Below, piece after piece: positions 20,333 through 30,659 of a DNA stretch of 64,000 nucleotides. Below the pieces are notes generated by a model. The model saw nothing but the letters and a program-made list of their open reading frames with translations, made no database searches and had not been told where the DNA came from. Position 1 is the first letter of the stretch; each line of letters opens with the position of its first letter. This stretch comes from Stomoxys calcitrans (taxonomy: Eukaryota > Arthropoda > Insecta > Diptera > Muscidae): positions 125,025,494-125,089,493 of the forward strand of contig NC_081552.1 in assembly GCF_963082655.1 (NCBI RefSeq). The letters run 5' to 3'. A program made the translations under genes and the position numbers.

Positions 20333-22432
20333 TAGCTGACCCGGGCCCGCACCGCTGCGCTTTCTTTTACTTTATATGGAAAAAGAGTTTCTTTGGAATA
20401 TTTATTTTGGACAATTAAAGATCTTTTAGTGATATACCATGCTAACTTGACTAACAGTTTAACAATATAAGTGCCTTTATCTGAATCCCACATGAAATTT
20501 ATTGGTCTACGAATTTAAGTTTGGATGTAAGGTGTTTTCCATTCTTAAAATACTTCATTTCAGCCCGGTATTCTAATGATGTCTGATTTAGTGGTGTTTT
20601 CTGGGGAGGGGTAGTCCCCCAGATACTTGGCCTGAAAAAATATCAGCATCGTGCTCTTCTCCCAAATACTATTTATTACGAGGAGTTTGCAGGATGAGGC
20701 GTCACCCAAACACATGGCCCCAAAATAGGTTATCAAATTCGTTTTCTAATCTCAAATTCCTTTCGTTTGAGCCACATATTGGCATGGTCGCAAAATTTTA
20801 TCCATTTGGGGGTGTTTTGGGAAAGGGGCGATGCCCTAAATATATTGTCCTACATTTGGATATCAAACTCGTATTCTACTCCCAAATACCTTTATTTGAG
20901 TCCCATATTGTGATGGTCACTAAAAAATTGCTATTTGAGGGGTATTTTGGGAAAGGGGTAGAACCCTAGAAAATTGGTCCCGAAAATGGCTATCAATTCT
21001 TGCTCTACCCCCCAATGCCTTTCATTTAAGCTCCACATTGAAATGGTCGGTAAATATGCCCTGTTTAGGGGTGTTTTTGTGGATTGGGGTGGTCACCCAA
21101 ACACTAAGAGCGAAAAATATATCAGCAACGTGCTCTATTCTCATATATGTAATTTGAACCCCATATTGCCATTGCCCTCAAAATTGGATATCAAATTCGT
21201 TTTCTAATCTCATTTAAACTCCTTATTGCAAAAGTCAGCAAATATGTCCGGTTTGGGGCATTGGCCCTAAAAACTATGAATATAAATTTCCACTCTCTTT
21301 AAGACCCAAATTGTCTTGGTGAGCAAATACGTCCTATTTGGGGGTAGTTATGGTGGTGGGACGTCCGCTAGACAGTTGGCCCCTAATGTTGATATCAAAT
21401 ACGTAGTCTACTCCCACATAACTTTAATCGGAGCCCCATATTTCCATAGTCGGCAAACATGGACGGCTTGGGGGGTGTTTTGGAGGATGGGCGGCCACTC
21501 AGTGAGTTGGCCTTGAAAATATATATCGGATTCGTGTCCCATTTCAAAACCCCTCTTATTTGATCCTCATATTGGAATAGTCAGAAAATACTTACAAATT
21601 GGGTGGTGTTGTGTGCGTGCGGTGGCCCCATAGACACTTTTTCTGAATACTGATACCAAATTCGTGCTTTACTCAAAAAGACCTTTCATTTGAGCCCCAT
21701 TTGTCTATGGTCGTAAATTTGTCCCCTTTGGGGGATGTTTTTGGTGAGAGGCGGCCCTCCAAACACTTGGTCCCATATTTGGATATCAGATTCGTATTCT
21801 AAATTCAAATACCTTTTATTTAAGCCCCATATTCCCATGGTCAGTAAATAAGTCCTGTTTGAGGGGTGTGTTGGGAAAGGGGTGGACCCCCAGAAACGTG
21901 GTCCCACATTTGGATATCAGATTCGTATTCTACTCGCAAATAGCAAGAGTCATATATTACCATGGTCGGTAAATAAGTCCGATTTAGGGGTGTTTTAGGG
22001 CTTGGGGTGGTCTCCCTAGCACTTGGTCCTACAATTGGATATCAGATACGTTTTCTTATCCCAAATATCTTTTGAGTCCCATATTATCGTGATTGGTTTA
22101 AATATATGTTTGGTAGGTTTTAGGGTGGTGCGGCCCCCTAACTACCCCATCCGAAATACCAAATTTTTATTTTTAGGGTACAATATGAGAGCACACAAAA
22201 TTTCGCTTAAATCGCACCACCCATCACCGAAATCTGGCGTTCTTGAAAATTTGGGTAAGGGGAAGGGTCCGCCCCCTCTTCAGATATCAAAAAATGTATG
22301 TAGTACCCTATTTTCACCACGGGGTCATTATGCACCATCTGTGAAAATTTCAAGAAAATCGGTGCAGCCGTTTCTTAGTCTATAAGGAACACACAAACAT
22401 ACAAATAAACACAAATTGATTTTATAGATGTG

Positions 22433-22436
<4 letters not shown>
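20330..22436 (+). mobile_element. C-family tandem-unit element, plus orientation
   Basis: Starts ACTAGCTGACCCGGGCCCGC. About 14-15 diverged units follow, each with 'ATATCAGATTCGT', 'ACCTTTCATTTGAGCCCCATATTG' and 'GGGGTGTTTTGGG' type segments at roughly 130-bp spacing. It ends with AAAATTTCAAGAAAATCGGT, GCAGCCGTTT, TATAAGGAACACACAAAC and an A/T-rich tail. No coding capacity. Both ends are shared with the inverted copy at 38790-40952, so it is a discrete interspersed element. I cannot place it in a known family. Confidence 0.75.

Positions 22437-22498
<62 letters not shown>
22437..22498. repeat. (TA)n microsatellite
   Basis: AT dinucleotide tract immediately after the C-family 3' end. Confidence 0.95.
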
Positions 22499-22499
<1 letters not shown>

Positions 22500-22531
22500 T
22501 TATATATAAAAATCAATTTGTGTTTATTTGT

Positions 22532-22720
22532 ACATTTAGTGCCGCAATTGGTACCATTTAGAACTTTCATTACAGATAAGTCTAGAGGTCTGAAATTTAG
22601 CATGTAGATAAAACTAGGAAATATATGAAAGGTGACTTTATATTCTATTCAAATTTCGTACATTTTGGTACCAAAATATGGTCTATTTGGTCCTTTCTTT
22701 ATAGTATGAAATTTGGCATG

Positions 22721-22792
<72 letters not shown>

Positions 22793-22900
22793 CATGCCAA
22801 ATTTCATATATTTCCTAGTTTTATCTACATGCTAAATTTCAGACCTCTAGATTTATCTGTAATGAAAGTTCTAAATGGTACCAATTGCGGCACTAAATGT
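22532..22900. repeat. Palindrome: 99-bp arms around a (TA)n-containing loop
   Basis: 22532-22630 and 22802-22900 are near-perfect reverse complements (starting ACATTTAGTGCCGCAATTGG). A second, inner inverted pair around ATGAAATTTGGCATGTTATA (about 22706-22725) and TATAACATGCCAAATTTCAT (about 22788-22808) flanks a long (TA)n. The right-hand part can therefore pair with either partner. Confidence 0.9.
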
Positions 22901-23365
22901 ACGTTTCCTCCCGTCACCAGTACTGTTTTCTCATTTTTTGCCACCCTCATCCTTTTTCACCAGATGTCTTTCAACTCAAACTTCAAAATTGTCCCTCTAT
23001 CCATCCGCCCTGTACAGAGTTCGTACTTTTTTGGTACATTTTTAGTACCTAAATATACAAATTTCGGAAAACTCTTATAGTCAGCCAATGAAGGTTGTCA
23101 TAGTGTACCTAAGTTCCAAAATTCAAAGCTCTAGTTCAATTTATAGAGACGCTCTTTAATTTGAGCCCAAGCCCATAATTATAGCCCTTTCCGTTCGTTC
23201 TGGCCAAATGTGTATCATTTTGTACTTTTAAGTACCTAAACGTGCCAAATCCCGTCTTATCCCGTGCCTACGACCCATGACCAACATTCATGCAAAATTC
23301 GTGCTTCTAGCTTTAGCCGTTTGGGCTGGGCGATGATCAGTCAATCAGTCAGTCACGCAAATCTT
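22901..23365 (+). other. Unclassified repeat with 'gtacctaa' motifs
   Basis: Contains recurring TAGTACCTAAATATAC / AAGTACCTAAACGTGCC segments, and a tail CGTTTGGGCTGGGCGATGATC with CAGT repeats that also occurs near 3806-3870. It looks like the body and end of one interspersed repeat that includes the preceding palindrome. No gene. Confidence 0.5.
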
Positions 23366-23990
23366 TTATGTCAATAGATATAGGATATTTACTTCTTGAT
23401 CTGAAATTGTGCATGAAGTGTTTTGGTTTGACCGTTAACAACTGTGTCAAGCATGGCGCAAATCGGTCCTTAACCTGATTTAGCTCCCATATAAACTGAT
23501 TTCGGATCTTCACTTCGTGAGCTTCTAGAGGGCGCAATTGTTATCCGAAAATTTGCATGAGATGTTTTTGACCTTTCGTAACTGTGCCAAGTATGGCCCA
23601 AATCGGTTCACAACCTGATAAAGCTCGAAAATAAAATTTCCCGATTATATTTCTTAAGCCTCTAGATGGAGCAATTCTTACCCGATATAGCTGAAATTTT
23701 TCACAACGACTTCTTTTATGACCTTTAACATACGTGTTAAATATGGCCTGAATCGGTCCATAAGCTGATATAGCTCCGATATAAACAGATCTCCCAATTT
23801 AATATCTTGAGCCACTATATGAAGCAATTCCTATCTGATATGGCTGAAATTTTGCACAATGAATTCCACTTTGGTCTCCAATAGCCAAACCAAGTATGGC
23901 CCCCAATTGGTATAGCTGAAATAGCATAGCAATTCTTATCCATTATCTTTTCTTTGTTTATATAGAGATATCGACCAAGAACTTAACATT
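23366..23990 (-). mobile_element. DINE-like body units, minus strand, diverged
   Basis: About four units with 'ctgtgcCAAGTATGGC', 'TAGCTCCCATATAAACTGA' and 'ggCGCAATTGTTATCCGA' read on plus, i.e. reverse of subfamily A units. Neither terminus is preserved. Confidence 0.7.
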
Positions 23991-24260
23991 ATTTTATTTG
24001 TTTTTTTTTTTTTTATTGAGTTTATCGATCAACTCGTCGTACGGTAAAGAATTGTAGTGCTTCCATTTAGGTCTAGCACCCTAACGCTATTAATTTAAAT
24101 CACGCAAATAAAAAAATTTTTTGTTTACATGGGTGAATTAAGCAAATTAATTTTTACTTAAAATTGTAATTTCCGAAGCTTGGAAACATTTTTGTAAAAA
24201 AGATTAGTACAACTTGCATACTGTTTTCTTAAAAGCGGGCTGATCGAGGATTCTGTAACA

Positions 24261-24500
24261 AAGCTAGGAGCCCCGTCGAGGTTTGCATGTCCGCTTTTGA
24301 CGCTGAACGCTTGCGTTCGAATCCTGGCGAGAACATCAGAATAAAAATTTCAGCAGTGGCTATCCCTACCTAATGCTGGCGATATTTGTGAGGTTCTATA
24401 TCATGTAAAAGCTTCTCCCCAAAGAGGTGTCGCACTGCGGCACGCCGTTCGGACTTGGCTAGTAAAAGGGCGTCCCTCATCATTAAAAATTACATCGAAC
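24261..24500 (+). mobile_element. tRNA-derived SINE
   Basis: The head resembles a tRNA gene: a B-box match GTTCGAATCC at 24315-24324 in TGCGTTCGAATCCTGGCGAG, with a degraded A-box about 40 bp upstream. The body GAGGTGTCGCACTGCGGCAC and GCCGTTCGGACTTGGCTA follows. The same body recurs at 32702-32935 (minus) and 58141-58290 (plus), and the head at 33983-34020 (minus) and 41961-42056, so it is an interspersed SINE and not a tRNA gene. Transcription by RNA polymerase III from the internal promoter is known for this class. Confidence 0.8.
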
Positions 24501-24597
24501 AACACTACCTGTTAAAAAATTTAAAACTTGCATATCTTATAAAATTTATTTTTTCTTAAAAGTCTTGAAGTAAAACTGTTAACGTTGCAAGAAAAGA

Positions 24598-24870
24598 AGT
24601 CAGCTATATCGGATAAGAATTGCTCCCTCTATAAATCGGACAAAAATTGCTGCTTGTTAGAACTCAAGAAGTCAAATCGGAAAATCGGTTTATTGAGAGT
24701 CATATCAAATTATAGACCGATTTGAACCGTGTCTGGCACAGTTGTTGGTGGTCATAAATGAACACTATGTGCAAAATTTAAGCCAAATCAGACAATAATT
24801 GTTGCTTCCAGGGGCTCAAGGATTAAAATTGGGAGACCGGTTTACATAGGAGCTATATTAAGTCGAAGCC
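24598..24870 (+). mobile_element. DINE-like body fragment
   Basis: Two diverged units (TCGGATAAGAATTGCTCCCT, AACCGTGTCTGGCACAGTTG). No terminus. Confidence 0.65.
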
Positions 24871-26445
24871 ATTAATACTGTGTTAGTGTCGTGCTTACAT
24901 CGTAGACACGTTTTCGCGGTATATTCGGTATAGGTACGACCTACCAGTGTGTGGCTCCTGAAGCCTCCACAACTAATATGTCAACTAACCAAATGAAGAA
25001 ACGCGTCCCATAGTGGTAGGTGTGTGTCGTGATCTCTAGATTTCCTTTTCAATTTAAAAAAACTCCGATCATTGAACTCGTCTCGGAGAAGAAACAAGAC
25101 GAAAAATTGTGAAATTAAATGATCTTCGCCTTAATAGGCAAAAAAAATATAAATAATTAGTTATATTTAATTACAAATTATTTGAATTATATCATCAATG
25201 AAACGAACAATTTTAAGGACTAGGAAACATAATTTTAAAATCCCGAAATTTACATTTGAAATAAAATAATTATTTCAAATAAAACCATTTCGTTTTTTTC
25301 TTCTGGAATTTAATATACCACAATTCAGTACTAAAGGCAATTGATACGGGGCTCATGGGAATTTAATATTTGACCTTAGATTTGAAAACAGTGAAATATT
25401 ATTTACAATATTTTAAAATTTACTTTTCGAAAATCAAGAAAATCTTTTTACAATAAGAAAAATGTTGCGAACAATGATTTCCTTATATGTTACGTACGAA
25501 AATCTGTAATGAAATTCCACGAGTTAAATTGCATATACATATACAAAACGGTAGGTATTATGTTCGTGTTTCACAGTGAAGTACCGATGTTTTTCACGAA
25601 AACTTTTTGAAAAACTACAAAAATATTACTGATAACACAACACTTTTATTAAAATTCTATCATAATGATTGAATCTTTTTGCTTCAAAATCGATTATCTT
25701 CCAAAAGTAATCTTAAAAAATTTTAATTTTCACTGTGAAACACGATCTTAATACTGACCTAAAGTGAGGAAATGTGTTAAAGTAATATACATCGGAAGAC
25801 TTTTATCTATGAGAGCAAGTTTTATATTACCCTTACGTTTGCCGCTAGGTCATTTGACATCAATTAGTGAGCAAAGAAAGAAAGAGTTTACAACTGCAAT
25901 GACGTAGATATTTTACGTTCTACTACCTTTTCTTATTTTATCTCTAATAAATAAGAAAAACTTTAGGACTTATAAAGACATGATGGAAATTATAAGCATA
26001 TACGACAATAGTTGGATGCAATTTTTACCGGATATATTTTTCATCAATATTTGATTTTTGAATTTTAATCAGGTTCAAAGAAGAAATTAGCGACATCATT
26101 TAGGCAGTATGTAGATGGCTTTTCGTAAAAATTGGTCAACGTTTACTTTTTGAAGTATTTAATTATAGTTGCTTAATGTTTTAAGTTTCTTTGCGTAAAA
26201 TTTCATGGAGATAAAAGTCATTTGAAGCCAATAGACTGACAAAACAATAACCTGTTGAAATCATAAAACTAGTTTGAAATATTAGGATCGGCCTATAAAT
26301 TGTGTGTTTGCAATCAGTGCAAAATCCAGCTCTTACTTTATGACCAAATATTGCCGCCGATGGGTCAGTTCCTGCACACAATAGCGAATACAATTAAAAA
26401 AAAATAATTTGGGCATCTTTACCAATTTCAGAGTCCTGGCTATGT
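24871..26445. other. Unassigned interval; only a MITE-like repeat seen
   Basis: Apart from the inverted-repeat element at 25553-25760, I see no gene or known repeat. AT-rich, with no long convincing open frame. Confidence 0.4.
25553..25760. repeat. 208-bp MITE-like element with terminal inverted repeats
   Basis: The left end AGGTATTATGTTCGTGTTTC + ACAGTGA pairs with the right end TCACTGTGAAACACGATC + TTAATACTGACCT. The best-conserved core is CGTGTTTCACAGTGA. The interior is AT-rich and non-coding. Flanking target duplications are not clear. Confidence 0.6.
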
Positions 26446-26730
26446 CCCTGATGGGAGCAATATCTTAATCTGAACTGATATGGCCCATTTGCAATCTCCA
26501 ACTACCTACATTCATATTAAGTATTTGTGCAAAGTTTCAAGCGGCTAGCTTTGCGAGTTCAACAGCTATCGGACGGACGGAGGGATGCACATACCTAGAT
26601 CGACTCAGAATGTCGAGGCGATATAGGTAACATATATTCTTTTTGGCGTCGCAGATCAATGTTTCGAAGAGTTACAAACGGAAGGACTACATAAGCTTAC
26701 GGCCATCCTATAATGAAGGGTATACAAATG
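26446..26730 (+). mobile_element. DINE-like element, 3' part, diverged
   Basis: Last body unit (GATATGGCCCATTTGCAAT), TTCAAGCGGCTAGCTTTGCG, a short GGACGGACGGAGGGATG tract, the CCTAGATCGACTCAGAATG block and a decayed 3' hairpin CATCCTATAATGAAGGGTAT. Confidence 0.7.
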
Positions 26731-26737
26731 TTATATA

Positions 26738-26830
26738 ATACCGCGGGATCCCGTATCGATTTTCCAGGGAAGCGGGAAATTGCAAATATGGGAATTCCCG
26801 GGAAATTTTCCTCGGGACTACTCCCGATTA
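26738..26830. repeat. CCCGGG/GGGAA palindromic patch
   Basis: CCGCGGGATCCCGTATCGAT, CCAGGGAAGCGGGAAATTGC, GGGAATTCCCGGGAAATTTT. Same style as 20135-20240. Confidence 0.55.
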
Positions 26831-26902
26831 CAGACTTGTGTTCATTTTGCTCCTCGGAAAAAATAAAAAAAGTTATGCGTATCTTTCAGGAATAGGCTCA
26901 GG

Positions 26903-27046
26903 ATGGACTCCAAAGACCCAACAGCTGCGTTGGTGGCATCGGACCGTAGCATGTTGTCCGCTCCTCCTATAAGTGTGGGTGCCCTATCACCTGTAGTCGA
27001 GAGTAATGCTTCAAGCGCTGAGCTAGTCGTCAGACTAAACAAGTAA
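26903..27046 (+). pseudogene. Possible LINE ORF1 N-terminal fragment, cut by a DINE
   Basis: A 47-codon frame MDSKDPTAALVASDRSM ... ALSPVVESNASSAELVVRLN has a Ser/Ala/Val-rich composition with no AT bias, unlike its surroundings. It ends in a stop made by the start of the next DINE-A element (ACAAGTAAAAGC at 27039). The protein is therefore truncated by that insertion. It may be the N-terminus of a LINE gag-like ORF1, or a host exon; neither is established. No continuation is visible downstream in the window. Confidence 0.35.
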
Positions 27047-27480
27047 AAGCATTCTACGTTCGACCGGGCCGAATCTTGGGAACCCACCACCAAGAATTCT
27101 CCTAAAAATTTATACAAAATTAAGTCTGTCAAACCAGCAAAAATTAAAGCTTCTTGGAACCGAACAAGGATGATCATGAGACCGGTTTACCTAGGAGCTA
27201 TATCAGGTTATATACTGATTTGGATTTCAGGTTATAGACTGATTTTGGCACAGTTATTGGAAGTCGTAACAAAACACCAAATTTCAAATCAAATCGCAAA
27301 ATTTCATCCAAATCGGAGAAAAATTCAGTCTTCCAGGGGCTCAAGAAATCAAATCGGGAGATCGGTTTATATGGGAGCTATATCTAAATCTGAACCGATA
27401 TGGCCCATTTGCAAACCCCAATGACCTACATCAAGCATCTGTGCAAAATTTTAAGCGGCTAGCTTTTCGCGTTCGACCGT
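27039..27480 (+). mobile_element. DINE-like element, A-related 5' end variant
   Basis: It starts ACAAGTAAAAGCATTCTACG, GTTCGACCGGGCCGAATC, GGGAACCCACCACCAAGAAT. Its body begins with a different leader (AAATTAAAGCTTCTTGGAAC) also seen inverted at 6560-6592 and 63050-63080. Ends in the AAGCGGCTAGCTTTTCGCGT block before the microsatellite. Confidence 0.75.
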
Positions 27481-27790
27481 TATCGTGATTTCGACACATG
27501 ACATTTTAAGTCGTTCTAACCATGTTCGTCCATCTGTGGAAAGTACGATAACTTTCGAAGGAATAAAGTTAGCTGCTTGAAATTTTGCACAAATATTTTC
27601 TATTAGTGTAAATTGGTTGGGATTGTGAATGGGCCATATTGGACCATATATAGATATAGCCCCCATATAGACCGATCTCGGATCTTGAATTCTTGGGCCT
27701 CTCGAGAGCGCAATTATTATCCATTCGGTTCATAAACAGACATAAAATAAGGCTTTTAGGATGATCCAGAATATACATATATACTTTGTA
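27481..27790 (-). mobile_element. DINE-like fragment, minus strand
   Basis: Contains the reverse of the 3' block (GTTAGCTGCTTGAAATTTTGC on plus at about 27568) and the last body unit. It meets the previous plus-oriented copy tail to tail inside the GCGTTCGACCG region. Confidence 0.6.
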
Positions 27791-29025
27791 TTTTTATACC
27801 CACCATCGAAGAATGGGGGTATATTCATTTTGTCATTCCGTTTGCAACACATCGAAATATCCATTTCCGACCCTATAAAGAATATATTCTTGATCAGCGT
27901 AAAAATCTAAGACGATCTAGCCATGTCCGTCCGTCTGCCTGTTGAAATCACGCTACAGTCTTTAAAAATAGAGAAATTTTGCACAGACTCTTTTTTTGTC
28001 CATAAGCAGGTTAAGTTCGAAGATGTGCCATATCGGACTATATCTTGTTATAGCCCCCAAATAGACCGATCCACCGATTTAGAGTCTTAGGCCCATAAAA
28101 GCCAAATTTATTATCCGATTTTGCTGAGATTTGGGACAGTGAGTTGCGTTGGGCCCTTCGGCATCATTCGTCAATTTGGCCTAGATCGGCCCAAATTTTG
28201 ACATAGCTGCCATATAGACCAAACCTCCGATTTAGGGTCTTAGGCCCATAAAAGCCACATATATTATCCGATTTTGCTGAAATTTTAGACAGTGAGTTGT
28301 TTTGGGCCCTTCGACATCCTTCGTCAATTTGGCCCAGATTGGTTCCAATTTGGATATAGCTACCATATAGACCGATCCTCCGATTTAGGGTCTAAGGCCC
28401 ATAAAAGCCACAGTCATTATCCGATTTTGCTGAAATTCGGGACAGTGAGTTGTGATAGGCCCTTACGACATCCTTCGTCAATTTGGCTCAGATCGCTCCA
28501 GATTTGGATATAGCTGCCATATAGACCGATCCTCAGATTTAGGGTCTTAGGCCCATTAAAGCCGCATTTATTATCAGATTTTGCTGAAATTTGGGACAGT
28601 GAGTTGCCTTAGGCCCTTCGACATCTTTCTTCAATTTGGCCCTCATCGGTTCAGATTTGGATATAGCTGCCATATAGACCGATCTCTCGATTTAAGGTTT
28701 TTGGCCCATAAAAAGCGCATTTATTGTCCGATGTCGCCGAAATTTGGGACAGTGAGTTGTGTTGGGCCCTTCGATGTTTGTCTTCAATTTGGCTCAGATC
28801 GGTCCAGATTTGCATATAGCTGCTATAAAGACCGATCTCTCGGTTGAACAATGACTTGTACTTATAAGCATTTGGTCTAAATCGGATGATATGTCTATAT
28901 AGCTGCTATGGGGCATAAGGTATGGATTTTTCACTGGATTTTGACGAAAGGTGGTTCACATATATACCCGAGATGGTGGGTATCCAAAGTTCGGCCCGGC
29001 CGATCTTAACGCCTTTTTTCTTGTT
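27791..29025 (-). mobile_element. DINE-like element, subfamily B, full length
   Basis: Its 3' terminus on plus is TTTTATACCCACCATCGAAG at 27793; the 5' terminus is CGGCCCGGCCGATCTTAACG then CTTG at about 29025. The CATTTCCGACCCTATAAAG block and TAGCCATGTCCGTCCGTC block (27860-27940) resemble Drosophila INE-1. At least six body units follow. The 5' ATACCCACCAT and 3' ATGGTGGGTAT pair exactly, including a base that differs from other B copies. Confidence 0.85.
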
Positions 29026-29645
29026 AGATCTAGTTTGCTTATAGACCAATCTGCCTATTAAGGATCTTAAGCCCATTTATTGCCCGGTTTCGATCAAATT
29101 TGGAACAGTGAGTTTTATTATGACCGTCGACATCCAAACCGAATATGGTACGGTTCGGTACATGTTAGGATATAGTTGTTATATACGGTTTGCTGAATTA
29201 GTGTTTTTGGCCAAAAAAAGCCCCATTTATTACGCGATTTCCCAGAAATTTGAGACTGATACATTTTAGTCCTCTTGTTATATGGTCCAGATCGGACTAC
29301 ATTTAGATATAGTTGCCATCGTTTCCCATCTGGCCGAAACAAATTTGTTCCAGATCAACCGCGTATAGTTCATATCAGACCATATTTGCATATAGCTGCC
29401 AAATGTACCAATCTGTGATCATAAGCCATAAATTCCTTATTTACAACTTGATTTCCCCGAAATCTGAAACTGTATAAGGCTTTTATAAGGCTTCTCGGCA
29501 CCTGATCCGATAATTTTCAAAATCGGCCTATACGTGGATATTTATATAGATAAAGTAGGTTTATGATAAAACAGGATAATGTATAAATCCATGGTGATGG
29601 GTATCCATAGTTCAGCACGGTCGAACTTAATGCGTTTTTACTTGT
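29026..29645 (-). mobile_element. DINE-like element, subfamily B, 5' part, old
   Basis: Diverged body units ending in a 5' terminus GGTATCCATAGTTCAGCACG then GTCGAACTTAATGCG and TTTTTACTTG at 29640 (reverse orientation). Directly abuts the previous element. Confidence 0.65.
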
Positions 29646-30015
29646 TGTTTTTTGTAAATTTGTTTCGGAATTGCTTGTATATTGCGGTGTATGCCTAAGA
29701 AGAAACGTCGTAAGATTCGTTTATATGGGAGCAATAGAGACGGATTGAGATCATACTTGATATGGATGTTGAAGGTTATAGGAGAAATCATTAGGAGAAA
29801 TATTTCAGCCAAATCGAATAATAATTGCGCCCTCAAGAGGCTCTAGAAATCAATGCGATAGATCGGTTTTTATGGGCAATTTATAAAGATATAGTCCGAT
29901 ATAGACGGCGATCAAGAATATCGGCGTTGCAAATTGCTAAATGTTGTAAATGTAATGACAAAATTAGTATATGACTTGTTCTATGACGATGTGAATATGA
30001 AGAAAATTAAAAAAA
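29646..30015 (+). mobile_element. DINE-like remnant, highly diverged
   Basis: Traces of A-type units (ATTTCAGCCAAATCGAATAA, TTGCGCCCTCAAGAGGCTC) and a decayed 3' block GACAAAATTAGTATATGACT. No clean ends. Confidence 0.5.
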
Positions 30016-30124
30016 GTAAATTTAAATGCAAAGGAGCGGAGCGAAAAAAAATTCCCGGAGCGGAGTGGAAAAGTTTTTGCCAGAGCTGAGAAAAAGGTAC
30101 CCGCTCCGGATCCCTGATTCAGAC

Positions 30125-30650
30125 CCTTGGTATGTCTTTTCAATTCTTCCTACCCGCTATTCACCAGGGGGCAATAGATCATCTATAACTACTACAAAAT
30201 CTCCTGGCATGAGATTTGGCAATGAATTTTTCCATTTGTAGCGTTTTTGTAACGCTTTCAGACAGTCCTGCCTTCATCTCACTCAGAACTGATGATGGCG
30301 AGCTTTCAATTTCAGCTATCGATTCATAAGGGAAATGTAAGATGGCAGTGTTTCAGGGAGAGCCAATAAAGGTACACCCCTTAAAACATGACCAGGAGTA
30401 AGTGCTGTCAGATCAGTGGGATCTTCGGACGTGGCAGATATGGGATGAGAGCTTTTACTGTGGGAGAATTTGAAAGCGTTGTATTTCTGAGGACAAAGGG
30501 TGAAGAAAGAGTGCACTGTTCTGGAGTTAAGGGTGCCATTATTTGGGCACTGTGCCTGTGTTTGGGGAGAGGAGAGTCTCGGTGAGGAATTGGGTGGCAC
30601 TGGCTCTTAATTAAACTGAGTGCCAATGATACTCGAGATGACAAGGCGAG
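30125..30650 (-). pseudogene. BEL/Pao integrase C-terminal region
   Basis: Minus-strand frames read EDPTDLTALTPGHVLRGVPL then LALPETL (about 30425-30345). Further on are KWKNSLPNLMPGDFVVVIDD, LLPPGE and RVGRIEKTYQGSE (about 30230-30125). This is the conserved tail of BEL/Pao integrases (nascent cDNA insertion). The upstream catalytic DDE part is not present and frames are broken. The same-strand BEL protease, RT and pre-integrase segments lie at 35815-37770, so this is probably the far end of that element, separated by the RTE insertion at about 30660-35812. Confidence 0.75.
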
Positions 30651-30659
30651 TTATTGGCG

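Noticed and set aside
20694..22385. Several 66-120 codon frames rich in Gly, Pro and Phe
   Set aside because: They lie in C-family tandem units, change frame between units and have no common domain.
30026..30241. 71-codon plus-strand frame (RSGAKKNSRSGVEKF...)
   Set aside because: Starts in a GGAGCGGAG-type low-complexity patch and then runs antisense to the BEL integrase tail.
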